Source of the DNA: Oribacterium sp. oral taxon 102
Lineage (GTDB): Bacteria > Bacillota > Clostridia > Lachnospirales > Lachnospiraceae
Reading direction: 5' to 3'
NCBI RefSeq assembly: GCF_013394775.1
Contig: NZ_JABXYT010000001.1
Coordinates: 62,001 to 126,000 of the forward strand
DNA: 64,000 bases
A model generated the notes under the pieces. It was not told the origin of the DNA, did no database searches, and saw nothing but the letters and a program-made list of their open reading frames with translations. This document shows positions 43,178 through 51,340 of the stretch, in pieces. Position 1 is the stretch's first letter. Each line of letters starts with the position of its first letter. A program made the position numbers and the translations under genes.

Positions 43178-45077
43178 TCCTCCCTCCTCTCCGGTAATGT
43201 CCCTCCTCAAGGAGCCGCCGGTTCTCCTCGGTATCCGGAATCGCCGGCAGATGCAGCTCGACCCGCGTCCCCTCGTCCGGCTCGCTATAGATCCGAAGAC
43301 CGTATTCCGTGCCGAAGCGAAGCTGAATCCTCTTGTGAACGTTGATGAGTCCGACCCCGGAGCCATGCTTCGGCGCGCGCCGCCGACTCTCCTCATCCTC
43401 GCGGAGCAGGCTCTCAACAACCTCCTCCGGCATCCCGAAGCCGTTGTCCGTGACAGACAGGCAGATCTCCCTCTCTGCTGCATAGTCTGCCGCATCCGAC
43501 TCCTTCGCTGAGGCCGTTTCCCACGCCGCCGGAAGCAGCCTCCCCTCCACGCGGATCTCTCCGTCTCCGTCCATCCCCTCTACGCCGTAATAGATGGCGT
43601 TTTCGAGAATCGGCTGGAGGATCAGCTTCACACTCAGGCAGCTCAGCAGCTCCGGATCGACCGCGAAGCTCACGGTAAAGGCATTCCTATAGCGCAGCTT
43701 CTGGATATTCATATAATTTTCGGCATGAAGCAGCTCCTGCCGGAGCGGAATGATATTTTTCCCGCGGCTCAGGCTGATGCGAAAAAGGCTCGCAAGCTGC
43801 GTCACCATGAAGACCGCATTTTCGGAATTTCCGCCCTCTATCATCCAGACAATGGAATCCAATGTATTATAGAGGAAATGCGGGTTGATCTGGGACTGCA
43901 GCGCGTCCATCTCCGACTTCCGCTTCTCCTCCTGCTCGACCACAATATCCGCCATCAGCTGCCGGATCCGCTGCACGGACTGCTTCAGCGTGATGCCGAG
44001 GTGCTCCACCTCCGTGCTGCCTCCGACATAGATCTCCTCCGCGTTCAGGTTGCCCTGCTCTATCCCGCGGATCGACGCATTCAGCCGAAGCAGCGGATAG
44101 GAGATGCGGAAGGAGAGGAGCTGGTTCATAAGAAGCAGAAAGAGTACGGTGACCGCCGCCAGCATCGCGGCAAAGTAGCGCATATTGTCGATCCCGAAGA
44201 AATATTTATTCTCCGGAATCACAGACACCAGTTTCCAGCCGGTATAGCCGACCGTATCCACGATGACAGTGCGCCGCCCCCCACGGAAGGTCTCCCGGTG
44301 CACCCCGTCCTCATAGTACGGGATCACTGCATTGTTCTCCGGATACAAGCCGTTGTAGATCAGCATCTGCTGCGGGTGGTAGATCAGCTTGCCGCCGCTG
44401 TCGCAGAGGTAATAATACTGCCCGCCGGAATAATCGTTCAGACGCTTCAGGAGCCGCTCGATCGCAGAATAGTTCATATCGACCAGCAGCACGCCGCTCT
44501 CCGGTCTGCCGCCCCGCGTCAGCTCCACCGCGCGGCTCAAAGAGATCACCCAGTGATAACGGTAGGTCGGATCGTCAAAGAGATTCTGCACATGGGAGCT
44601 CGTAAAATGCAGGTTTTCCACCTGCGCCGTCGCGAGCTCAAACCAGCTCTGCTCCCGCACGTCGATATTTTTCTTCAAATTCGCCACCGGCGCCGCAGAA
44701 ATCAGTCCGCCGTCTGCGGAGAAGAGCGCGATGCTGACCAGATTGTCCCGGTTCGCCTCATACATCAGGTTCATCTCTCCGGCGGCATTGTCACTCCGGA
44801 AATCCATCCCCTTGATCGCCTCATAATACATCGCATCCGAGACGCGGCGCATACTGACGAGGTAGTCTTCCAGACTGACGGCGGTCTGCCGGAGCTGCTG
44901 CTCCGCACTCTCCACCACATTCCTTTCGAGGTGTACGGAGAACTGCCGGTAGAACACATAGGACAGAAGCAGGGTGAGCGTCACAGACACGACAGTGAAG
45001 CTCACCAGTATCATGCTGTGAATGCTTTTCAGCAGATGCAGCTTCGGCAGAAATGCGAAGATCCGGCGCTTTTTCAT
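43164..45077 (-). CDS. YesM/LytS-type sensor histidine kinase of the sugar-sensing operon
   Basis: 637 residues from ATG 45077. Two membrane segments (about 20-42 and 305-328) enclose an extracellular dCache-like domain of about 260 residues (T-A-V-S-L-E-D-Y, Y-Y-L-C-D-S-G-G-K-L-I-Y-H-P-Q-Q). HAMP-like region follows, then I-N-P-H-F-L-Y-N-T-L-D-S with the phospho-His and a HATPase domain (L-E-N-A-I-Y-Y-G-V; V-T-D-N-G-F-G-M). It follows the response-regulator stop by one base (TGAAATG), so both are made together. Confidence 0.93.
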   Translation of the reverse strand: MKKRRIFAFLPKLHLLKSIHSMILVSFTVVSVTLTLLLSYVFYRQFSVHLERNVVESAEQQLRQTAVSLEDYLVSMRRVSDAMYYEAIKGMDFRSDNAAGEMNLMYEANRDNLVSIALFSADGGLISAAPVANLKKNIDVREQSWFELATAQVENLHFTSSHVQNLFDDPTYRYHWVISLSRAVELTRGGRPESGVLLVDMNYSAIERLLKRLNDYSGGQYYYLCDSGGKLIYHPQQMLIYNGLYPENNAVIPYYEDGVHRETFRGGRRTVIVDTVGYTGWKLVSVIPENKYFFGIDNMRYFAAMLAAVTVLFLLLMNQLLSFRISYPLLRLNASIRGIEQGNLNAEEIYVGGSTEVEHLGITLKQSVQRIRQLMADIVVEQEEKRKSEMDALQSQINPHFLYNTLDSIVWMIEGGNSENAVFMVTQLASLFRISLSRGKNIIPLRQELLHAENYMNIQKLRYRNAFTVSFAVDPELLSCLSVKLILQPILENAIYYGVEGMDGDGEIRVEGRLLPAAWETASAKESDAADYAAEREICLSVTDNGFGMPEEVVESLLREDEESRRRAPKHGSGVGLINVHKRIQLRFGTEYGLRIYSEPDEGTRVELHLPAIPDTEENRRLLEEGHYRRGGRNEGK

Positions 45078-45078
45078 T

Positions 45079-46701
45079 TCAGACTCCCTGTGACTGCTTG
45101 TACTTCGACGGCGACATCCCGAACTTCTTCTTGAAGGCATAGCTGAAATAGTTCGGATCGGAATAGCCCACCGCCTCCGCAATGATATAGGTCTTCTCGT
45201 CCTCCTCCATCAGCATCCGAACCGCCCGCTCCATCCGAAAATCCGTCAGATAGTTAATAAAGGTCTTCCCGGTCTCCCGCTTGAACACGGTCGAAAAATA
45301 GGCGGCGCTGACATGCAGATAGCCGCAGATATGCTCCACGTTCAGATCCTGATCGCTGTAGTTCCTCCCCACATATTCGATCGCCCGCCGCACGAAGGAC
45401 TTCGTCGAGTCCTGCCGGTTCTCCTGTATCCTCTGCTGCGCGAGCACGCAGCTCCTCTTCAGCCAGGCAGAGAGCTCACGGAGATCCATCTGCTGCACCA
45501 TGCGGTACACATCCTCATCCTGCGGGAAGATCCTCTCCGGCTCCACATGGCTGGAATGCAGAAAGCGGTAGAGCTCTGTCACAAGCTCCATCAGAAAGAA
45601 ATGGTAGTCCTGAATGGAGGGGTTTTTCGGTACACTCTGTGAAAGATAGCGCTCTATCTTCCCCTCAAGCGCCTCCTCCGAATCCATCCGTATACTCCGG
45701 AAGAGCTCCTGCAGCGTCTCCGTTCTATGCAGCACCGAATTCTCATCGCAGCGCTCGTCCGCGCTGTGCTCCTCCGGTGCGATCTCGGAAATGCTGATCG
45801 CCTTGCCGCGTCCGTAGATCACGCGATAGGAAAGCGCCTCATTCGCCCCTGCGAAGCTCTGCGGAAGCAGACGAAGCTCCGAAACAGCCCGTCCGATTCC
45901 CGCGCTGACTGTCGCATTGCAGACATGCCGTGCGATGCGGCAGAGCATCTCGCAGCTGTCCGTCAGCTCCGTCAGCTCCTCCTGCCGCTTAAGCTGCGCG
46001 ATCACAACGATATCTCCGAGATAGGTAAAGAAGCGCGCATTCCAGCGCGCACTGAGCCGTTCCTCCGCCGCCTTCCGAATCGACATCGTAATCAGCACCG
46101 GATTGATGCCCTGCGGCGAGAGTGATTGGCTATTGTGCAGCAGCGCCACCGTATAATACGGGCCGTCCAGACTCACCTGGCAGTCCATCATTTCATGAGG
46201 AATGTCCTGCTCCGGGACACGTCCCTCGATCAACGCCGTATAGAGATTCTCCTTCAGGATCGGCAGGCTCTCGAGATAGTAGTTCTTCAGCATATTGATA
46301 TTCTGCTTCTCGTCGAACTCGCGATCCAGCGCCGCATGGATCCGCCCGAACACCTCCCCCAGCTCCTCTGCATTGATCGGCTTCAGGATGTACTCCTCCG
46401 CCTCCAGACGGATCGCCTCCTTGGCGTATTCGAACTCATCGAAGCCCGAAAAAATGATAATCTTCACCGTCGGATACAGCTCCTTCAGCCTCTTTGAGAG
46501 CGTGAGTCCGTCCATATAGGGCATCTTGATGTCCGTCATCACGACATCCGGCTGCCTCTCCTCCGCGAGCTCAAGCGCCTCCAGCCCGTTATGCGCATAG
46601 CCCATGACCTCGAAGCCCAGCGCCTCCCAGCTGATCCTCCGGATAATGACCTGAATGACATCCTCCTCGTCGTCCACGAGCAGCACGGAATATTTCGTCA
46701 T
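45079..46701 (-). CDS. YesN-type response regulator (REC, long linker, AraC HTH)
   Basis: 540 residues. Receiver domain 1-120 (L-L-V-D-D-E-E-D; phospho-acceptor in V-V-M-T-D-I-K-M-P-Y-M-D-G; Y-I-L-K-P). A linker domain of about 300 residues typical of long YesN proteins, then an AraC double helix-turn-helix at about 435-540 (H-V-S-A-A-Y-F-S-T-V-F-K-R-E-T-G-K-T-F, Y-S-D-P-N-Y-F-S-Y-A-F-K-K). First gene of the sensing operon. The two 21-bp-spaced palindromes upstream of mglB are good candidates for its targets, since AraC-type activators bind repeats at that spacing. Confidence 0.93.
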   Translation of the reverse strand: MTKYSVLLVDDEEDVIQVIIRRISWEALGFEVMGYAHNGLEALELAEERQPDVVMTDIKMPYMDGLTLSKRLKELYPTVKIIIFSGFDEFEYAKEAIRLEAEEYILKPINAEELGEVFGRIHAALDREFDEKQNINMLKNYYLESLPILKENLYTALIEGRVPEQDIPHEMMDCQVSLDGPYYTVALLHNSQSLSPQGINPVLITMSIRKAAEERLSARWNARFFTYLGDIVVIAQLKRQEELTELTDSCEMLCRIARHVCNATVSAGIGRAVSELRLLPQSFAGANEALSYRVIYGRGKAISISEIAPEEHSADERCDENSVLHRTETLQELFRSIRMDSEEALEGKIERYLSQSVPKNPSIQDYHFFLMELVTELYRFLHSSHVEPERIFPQDEDVYRMVQQMDLRELSAWLKRSCVLAQQRIQENRQDSTKSFVRRAIEYVGRNYSDQDLNVEHICGYLHVSAAYFSTVFKRETGKTFINYLTDFRMERAVRMLMEEDEKTYIIAEAVGYSDPNYFSYAFKKKFGMSPSKYKQSQGV

Positions 46702-46720
46702 AGCCCTCCCCTCCCGCTTC

Positions 46721-47047
46721 TCACCCCGTATACTTCTCCTCCATCCTGCGGAAGCGGTAGAACACGCCGAGGATTGAGAGCGTCAGGAAGCAGAGCCCGA
46801 GCAGCGGGATAAAAAGCATCAGTACGGAGGCGATCGCCGTACAGACGCCGAAGAGCAGCAGGAGCAGCCCCGCCTCTCTCGCATAAGCGCTTCTCTGCTC
46901 CGGACGGAGCGGCTTCCACTGCGGCGGACGGATCGCCTCCACATCCTGAAAGATGAGAAGCTTCACTGCATAATACAGAAGCAAAACTCCGAGGATCGCC
47001 GGGATCCCCAGCTGCGACAGACTCAGCTTCACCAATTCATTTGGCAT
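46721..47047 (-). CDS. Small membrane protein of unknown function
   Basis: 108 residues from ATG 47047 (GGAGG 7 nt upstream; an in-frame GTG at 47053 is too close to it). Three hydrophobic segments: about 12-32, 62-82 and 82-100, with a basic loop (W-K-P-L-R-P-E-Q-R-S). Not recognised as any family. Located 19 bp before the response-regulator start on the same strand and just past the mgl terminator, so it is probably co-transcribed with the sensing operon. Confidence 0.65.
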   Translation of the reverse strand: MPNELVKLSLSQLGIPAILGVLLLYYAVKLLIFQDVEAIRPPQWKPLRPEQRSAYAREAGLLLLLFGVCTAIASVLMLFIPLLGLCFLTLSILGVFYRFRRMEEKYTG

Positions 47048-47073
47048 ATACACACCTCCCTATATACCGTAAA

Positions 47074-47099
47074 GGGGGCCGCAGACAGCTGCAGCCCCC
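47074..47099 (-). terminator. Terminator of the mgl operon
   Basis: Stem GGGGGC/GCCCCC continued by GCAG/CTGC past one mismatch, loop ACAG; on the minus strand it is followed by CTTTA. It lies 35 bp past the mglC stop. Confidence 0.7.
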
Positions 47100-47133
47100 T
47101 CATTATATACGATATGCTTCGCGTTCGTAAAGC

Positions 47134-48177
47134 TTACTTCTTCGCGACGTACTTGCGGATATCCAGAGAGATCGCAATGAAGATCACGATGCCGATCGCG
47201 ATGTACTGTGCGTTGGCATTGACTCCGAGGAACTGCAGCGCCGCCTTCAAAAGCTCCAGCACCGCAACGCCGATGATAGCGGAGGAAACACGTCCGCGTC
47301 CGCCGGTGACGGATACGCCGCCGAGCGCACAGGCCGCGATCGCCTCCATCTCATAGCCGAGTCCGGTATTGATCGAAGCGCCGCCCGCCTTCGCACCGAG
47401 CATGAAGCCCGCCATGCCGTAGAATGCTGCCGCTTTCGCGTAGATGATAACCATGGTCTGCTTCACCGGTACGCCGGCAACCTCTGCTGCCTGCGGATTT
47501 CCGCCGATCGCATACATATACTTACCATGGCGGGTCATATTGAAGATAAACCAGGTGATCGCCGCCATCAGGAGCGCGATCCAGATCAGATAGCTCAGCC
47601 AGAGGAGCTTGCCCGTAGAAACCTTCGTATAGGTCTCCACGTAGCCGCCGAGCGGCGTCGCGCCCGTGAGGATCAGTCCGAGCCCGTAGATGATCTCCAT
47701 CATCGCCAGCGTAGAAATGAACGGGGGCACATTCAGATACGCGATGAACCAGCCGGTGATCGTCCCGAAGAAAGCAGTGATCAGCATCGTGATGAGCAGT
47801 ACGAAGAGCATGAAGAGCAGCGTATTGCCGCTGATACCCGCACTCTGGAACCTGTCGAAGAAGCCGCCTGCCCAGCTTCCCTGTCCGAAGAAGCGTCCGG
47901 AATAGTCCGCCTTTTGCAGGAGCATGCCCGCGATGCAGGCGCCGAAGCCGATCATACGTCCGGCAGAGAGGTCGCAGCCCGCCGTGATGACGCAGCCGGC
48001 GATGCCGAGGGCGATAACCAGACGGTAGGACATATTCCCCAGAATGTTCAGGAAATTGTTCCTTGTCAGGAAGTTGTTGGAGGTGAGTCCTGTGTAAAGC
48101 ACCAGGATGAACATGACGATAATCACACCATTGTTGATCAGGAAGTCAATGGTCTTCTGTTTCTGTGTCTTCTGCAT
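47134..48177 (-). CDS. mglC: Galactose/methylgalactoside ABC permease
   Basis: 347 residues, AAGGGGAT upstream. Nine to ten hydrophobic segments. CUT2 permease signatures: L-G-I-A-G-C-V-I-T-A-G-C-D-L-S-A-G-R, A-I-G-G-N-P-Q-A-A-E-V-A-G-V-P-V and A-L-G-G-V-S-V-T-G-G-R-G. Forms the homodimeric channel for galactose/glucose import with the ATPase and binding protein of the same operon. Confidence 0.95.
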   Translation of the reverse strand: MQKTQKQKTIDFLINNGVIIVMFILVLYTGLTSNNFLTRNNFLNILGNMSYRLVIALGIAGCVITAGCDLSAGRMIGFGACIAGMLLQKADYSGRFFGQGSWAGGFFDRFQSAGISGNTLLFMLFVLLITMLITAFFGTITGWFIAYLNVPPFISTLAMMEIIYGLGLILTGATPLGGYVETYTKVSTGKLLWLSYLIWIALLMAAITWFIFNMTRHGKYMYAIGGNPQAAEVAGVPVKQTMVIIYAKAAAFYGMAGFMLGAKAGGASINTGLGYEMEAIAACALGGVSVTGGRGRVSSAIIGVAVLELLKAALQFLGVNANAQYIAIGIVIFIAISLDIRKYVAKK

Positions 48178-48192
48178 TGTAATATCCCCTTT

Positions 48193-49701
48193 TTAGAACT
48201 GCGTCGCGAGGTTCATGACATTTTCCTGTGTCATCTCTTCTCTTTCGTCGATCTCACCGGTCAGCCTGCCGTTGCACATTACGCATACCCGATCCGCCAT
48301 ACCCAGAAGCTCCGGCATCTCGGAGGAGATCATGATGATCGCCTTGCCCTGCTCGGCAAGCTGCTCCATGATCTCATAAATCTCGTGCTTTGCACCGATA
48401 TCGATGCCTCTCGTCGGCTCATCCATGATCAGGATATCCGGATCGTTGGCGAGCCATCTCGATACGATGACCTTCTGCTGGTTCCCTCCGGAGAGATTCG
48501 CGATATGCTCCTGCATGCTCGGCGTCTTGATCGACAGCTTCTTGATGTTGTCGTCCACGATCCGGTTGATCGCCCCGTGGTTCAGCACGATTCCCGCCTG
48601 CAGATTCTTGTTGTAGATCGAAATGCCGACATTGTCCTTGATAGACAGGCAGCCGAAGATGCCGTTTCCGCGGCGGTCCTCGGTGATCATCCCGATTCCG
48701 GCATCCATCGCATCCTTGGGTCTCTTAATCGCGACCTCCCTGCCGTGTACCTTGATCTTCCCCTTCGCAAGATGGCGGATGCCGAAGATCCCCTCCATGA
48801 GCTCCGTCCGCTGCGCACCGACCAGCCCGCCGAAGCCGAGGATCTCTCCCTTTCGGATCGAGAAGCTCACATTTCGGAAGGACTTCTCATGGATAGAAGA
48901 GAGATCCTCCACTTCCATGATGACCTCGCCGATCTCATGATGCTTCTCCGGATAGATATTGGTCAGCTCGCGTCCCACCATCTTCGCGATGATCTGATCC
49001 GTGGTCAGCTCCGCGCAGGACCATGTGCCGACATAGGTGCCGTCCCGCATGATTGTAATATCGTCGGAGATCCGCTTGATCTCGTCCATCTTGTGGGAAA
49101 TGTAGATCATCGCGACACCCTTGTTCCGAAGGTCATTCATAACCTTGAACAGGAATTCCACCTCACGGTCGGAGAGGGAGGAGGTCGGCTCGTCGAAGAT
49201 GATGACTCTGGCATTGTGGGAAACCGCCTTCGCGATCTCTATCATCTGCATCTGTCCGATGGAGAGTGAGCCGAGCGGTGCCTTGACATTGTAGTCGAGC
49301 CCCAGCTCCTTCAGCCACTTCGTGGTTTCCTCATTCATCCGCCTGTGGTCGATCACCTTAAGAGGCCCGAACCTGTGCACAGGAAAGCGTCCCAGATACA
49401 TATTCTCCGCGACGGATCGCGCCAGAACCGGCTGCAGCTCCTGATGTACCATGGCGACGCCATGCTCCATCGCCTCATCCGGATTCCGGATGTCCACCTT
49501 CTGACCGTCCAGATAGATCTCTCCCTCATCCATCCTGTAGATCCCGAAGAGGCACTTCATCAATGTCGACTTGCCGGCGCCGTTCTCTCCCATCAATGCG
49601 TGTACAGAGCCCGGACGCACGGCGAGCTGCACATGATCCAGAGCCTTTACGCCTGGGAACGACTTGCAAACGCCTCTGAGCTCCAGCTTATATTCCGCCA
49701 T
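48193..49701 (-). CDS. mglA: Galactose/methylgalactoside ABC transporter ATPase (two ABC domains)
   Basis: 502 residues, GAGGGAGAAC upstream. Two fused ABC domains. First: Walker A G-E-N-G-A-G-K-S-T-L at about 36, signature L-S-I-G-Q-M-Q, Walker B V-I-I-F-D-E-P-T-S-S-L. Second: degenerate Walker A G-L-V-G-A-Q-R-T-E-L, signature L-S-G-G-N-Q-Q-K, Walker B I-L-I-M-D-E-P-T-R-G. This asymmetry is normal for CUT2 ATPases. It lies 15 bp before mglC. Confidence 0.95.
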   Translation of the reverse strand: MAEYKLELRGVCKSFPGVKALDHVQLAVRPGSVHALMGENGAGKSTLMKCLFGIYRMDEGEIYLDGQKVDIRNPDEAMEHGVAMVHQELQPVLARSVAENMYLGRFPVHRFGPLKVIDHRRMNEETTKWLKELGLDYNVKAPLGSLSIGQMQMIEIAKAVSHNARVIIFDEPTSSLSDREVEFLFKVMNDLRNKGVAMIYISHKMDEIKRISDDITIMRDGTYVGTWSCAELTTDQIIAKMVGRELTNIYPEKHHEIGEVIMEVEDLSSIHEKSFRNVSFSIRKGEILGFGGLVGAQRTELMEGIFGIRHLAKGKIKVHGREVAIKRPKDAMDAGIGMITEDRRGNGIFGCLSIKDNVGISIYNKNLQAGIVLNHGAINRIVDDNIKKLSIKTPSMQEHIANLSGGNQQKVIVSRWLANDPDILIMDEPTRGIDIGAKHEIYEIMEQLAEQGKAIIMISSEMPELLGMADRVCVMCNGRLTGEIDEREEMTQENVMNLATQF

Positions 49702-49721
49702 TTTGTTCTCCCTCTGAAAAA

Positions 49722-49750
49722 GAGTGCAGGTACGATGGGCACCCGCACTC
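49722..49750 (-). terminator. Intra-operon terminator/attenuator between mglB and mglA
   Basis: GAGTGC/GCACTC stem extended by GGT/ACC past one mismatch, followed on the minus strand by TTTTT. Such a partial terminator leaves the binding-protein mRNA more abundant than that of the membrane components. Confidence 0.6.
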
Positions 49751-49774
49751 CGAAATTGTCTTTTCTGCTGTCGA

Positions 49775-50884
49775 TTACTTAAGAGAGTCGAGGATATCCT
49801 GTGCGTTCTCCGCGGTAACCTTCACATAATCGCAGCCGATGTAGTGGTCGTTGCCGGCGCCGGTGAGGTAGTTCACCGCTGCGTCTGCCGCCGTGTGGGA
49901 CTGAGAAATGTGATCATTAAACACGGTACCGGTCTGCTTTCCAGAAAGCACGTTCTGGCAAGCCTCCTCCAGCGCATCTACACCTACAAGGAAGATATCC
50001 TTGCCCACGGTTCGTCCTGCACCCTCGATCGCCTGCAGCGCACCGAGTGCCATTGCGTCGTTGTTGCAGAACACAACCTCAACGTCGTTGCCGTACTGAG
50101 ACAGGGAGTTCGCAACCAGTCTCTGCGCCTCATCCTGCTGCCACATGCCGACCTGCTCGTCGAGCTTGTTGACCTGAAGTCCGGCATCCTCGAGCGCCTT
50201 GATGGAGAACTCGGTTCTGTACTGCGCGTCTACATTCTCCGGATCGCCCTTGATCATGATGTAGTCAACCTTGCCGTTGCCATTCATATCGATCTTGTCC
50301 ATGCCGAGGTCAGCGATGATCTCACCCTGGAAAGTACCGGACTGACGGGCATCACAGCCAACGTAGGTTACATCCCACTTGTTGTCCTCCCATCTCTTCT
50401 CCTCGTCGGCATCCGGCTCTCTGTTGATATAAACCAGCGGAATGCCTGCGCTCTGTACCATGTCTGTGATAGTAGCCGCGGAGGAAGAGTTCACCGGGTT
50501 GATAATGAGCACATCTACGCCCTCGGAGATGAAGTTCTGGATCTGGTTGGTCTGCGTAGCCTGGTCGTTCGCGCCGTCCATGATCTTGATATTATCCTTG
50601 GAGAAGCCCTTCTCTACGAGGTAGTTCTCCAGCTCTGTTCTGAACAGGGTCATGAAGTTGTCGGAGAACTGATAGATGCAGACGCCGACCTTCTTATCCT
50701 TCAGGTCTGCCGTTCCCGCCTCTGCCTTGGTCTCCGCCTTGCTCTCTGCGGCGGCTGCCGTCGTCTCCGCTGCCGTCGTCTCTGCCGGAGCCATCGTGGT
50801 CTCCGCTGCCTTGGAGCCGCCGCAGCCCGCGAGAAGAGATGCCGCCATAGCAGATGCCGTCATGATGCCGAGTAACTTTTTCAT
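49775..50884 (-). CDS. mglB: Galactose/glucose-binding lipoprotein
   Basis: 369 residues, AAGGAGG upstream. Lipobox L-A-G-C at residue 21, followed by an Ala/Thr/Glu linker. Peripla_BP_4 fold with V-G-V-C-I-Y-Q-F-S-D-N-F, L-I-I-N-P-V-N-S-S, N-R-E-P, Y-V-G-C-D-A-R-Q-S-G and V-F-C-N-N-D-A-M-A-L-G. The Asn-Asp-Ala-Met-Ala motif is characteristic for galactose/glucose receptors. First gene of mglBAC, preceded by a promoter with two AGAATATTCT boxes. Confidence 0.93.
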   Translation of the reverse strand: MKKLLGIMTASAMAASLLAGCGGSKAAETTMAPAETTAAETTAAAAESKAETKAEAGTADLKDKKVGVCIYQFSDNFMTLFRTELENYLVEKGFSKDNIKIMDGANDQATQTNQIQNFISEGVDVLIINPVNSSSAATITDMVQSAGIPLVYINREPDADEEKRWEDNKWDVTYVGCDARQSGTFQGEIIADLGMDKIDMNGNGKVDYIMIKGDPENVDAQYRTEFSIKALEDAGLQVNKLDEQVGMWQQDEAQRLVANSLSQYGNDVEVVFCNNDAMALGALQAIEGAGRTVGKDIFLVGVDALEEACQNVLSGKQTGTVFNDHISQSHTAADAAVNYLTGAGNDHYIGCDYVKVTAENAQDILDSLK

Positions 50885-50953
50885 AATCCCAAATCCTCCT
50901 TAGATTTGAACCGCTGCGGCGTTTCCCGCCGCGCGCTTGTTGTTTGTGCTGTC

Positions 50954-50982
50954 ATTATAGACAAAGCAGTACGCAAAAAACA
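50954..50982 (-). promoter_or_regulatory. mglB: mglBAC promoter
   Basis: Perfect -10 TATAAT at 50954-50959, 17-bp spacer, and a poor -35 TGTTTT at 50977-50982. A good -10 with a poor -35 suggests dependence on an activator bound directly upstream, where the first AGAATATTCT box starts one base away. Confidence 0.7.
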
Positions 50983-50983
50983 T

Positions 50984-50993
50984 AGAATATTCT
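50984..50993 (-). promoter_or_regulatory. Activator box 1 of the mgl promoter
   Basis: Perfect 10-bp palindrome AGAATATTCT abutting the -35 region. An identical box starts exactly 21 bp further upstream (51005), so both sit on the same helix face. Confidence 0.6.
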
Positions 50994-51004
50994 CTTCAAA
51001 ATCT

Positions 51005-51014
51005 AGAATATTCT
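51005..51014 (-). promoter_or_regulatory. Activator box 2 of the mgl promoter
   Basis: Second AGAATATTCT palindrome. The shared unit is TAGAATATTCT with 10 bp between the two copies, a spacing expected for two AraC-type DNA-binding domains. Confidence 0.6.
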
Positions 51015-51031
51015 TCTACGAAAGCCACAAA

Positions 51032-51074
51032 AAAGCAGAGGCTTTCCGTGCTTTTCCACGAAAACCCCTGCTTT
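51032..51074 (-). terminator. Terminator of polysaccharide cluster B
   Basis: Long imperfect stem on the minus strand: AAAGCAG-GGG-TTTTCGTG pairing with CACGG-AAAG-CC-TCTGCTTT, loop of 6 nt, followed by TTTTGTGG. It lies past the repeat element that separates it from the last glycosyltransferase gene. Confidence 0.75.
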
Positions 51075-51094
51075 CCCGCTGCTCTCAACGGTCA

Positions 51095-51340
51095 TTTATT
51101 GTATAAGTCTCCTGTCAGGCGGACGAACGCGAGGCAAGCTTACCTGCACGAGCGTTCGGACATTTGACAGAACAGCAGGTATGAGAACGAAGCGATGTGT
51201 AAACATCGCGAAAGTGCGAAGCGCTTTGAGCGGTTTAGGGCAATTGCTTGCGATTGCCTCTCTGTCAGCGATGCGAGAGTGCAGCAGTTTCCATCAGGAA
51301 ACTGCGAAATGATCCGGCACAGACGAAGTCTGTGTCCGCC
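51095..51340. repeat. Dispersed structured repeat, copy B (full length)
   Basis: Order of parts: TTTATTGTATAAG, CTCCTGT, a variable hairpin (CGAACGC...GCGTTCG), CATTTGACAG, CAGGTATGAG, AAGCGATG inside the hairpin GCGATGT-GTAA-ACATCGC, AAGCGCTTTG, GCAATTGCTTGCGATTGC, CTGTCAGCGATGCGAGAG, hairpin GCAGTTTCC-ATCA-GGAAACTGC (51284-51305) and a final stem CACAGAC-GAA-GTCTGTG (51318-51334). The 5' half matches, on the opposite strand, each unit of the 58-kb array; the 3' half matches copy A at 17.8 kb. The stop codon of the glycosyltransferase gene (51294-51296) lies in the loop of the conserved hairpin. Confidence 0.8.

Larger units (their letters stand above)
50885..51094. promoter_or_regulatory. 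Intergenic region: mgl promoter and terminator of cluster B
   Basis: 210 bp that hold, on the minus strand, the mglBAC promoter (50954-50982), two palindromic boxes (50984 and 51005) and the terminator of the upstream polysaccharide operon (51032-51074). The repeat element begins at 51095. Confidence 0.7.

Noticed and set aside
48193..49701. Broken second Walker A in MglA
   Set aside because: The degenerate second site is standard in CUT2 sugar ATPases.
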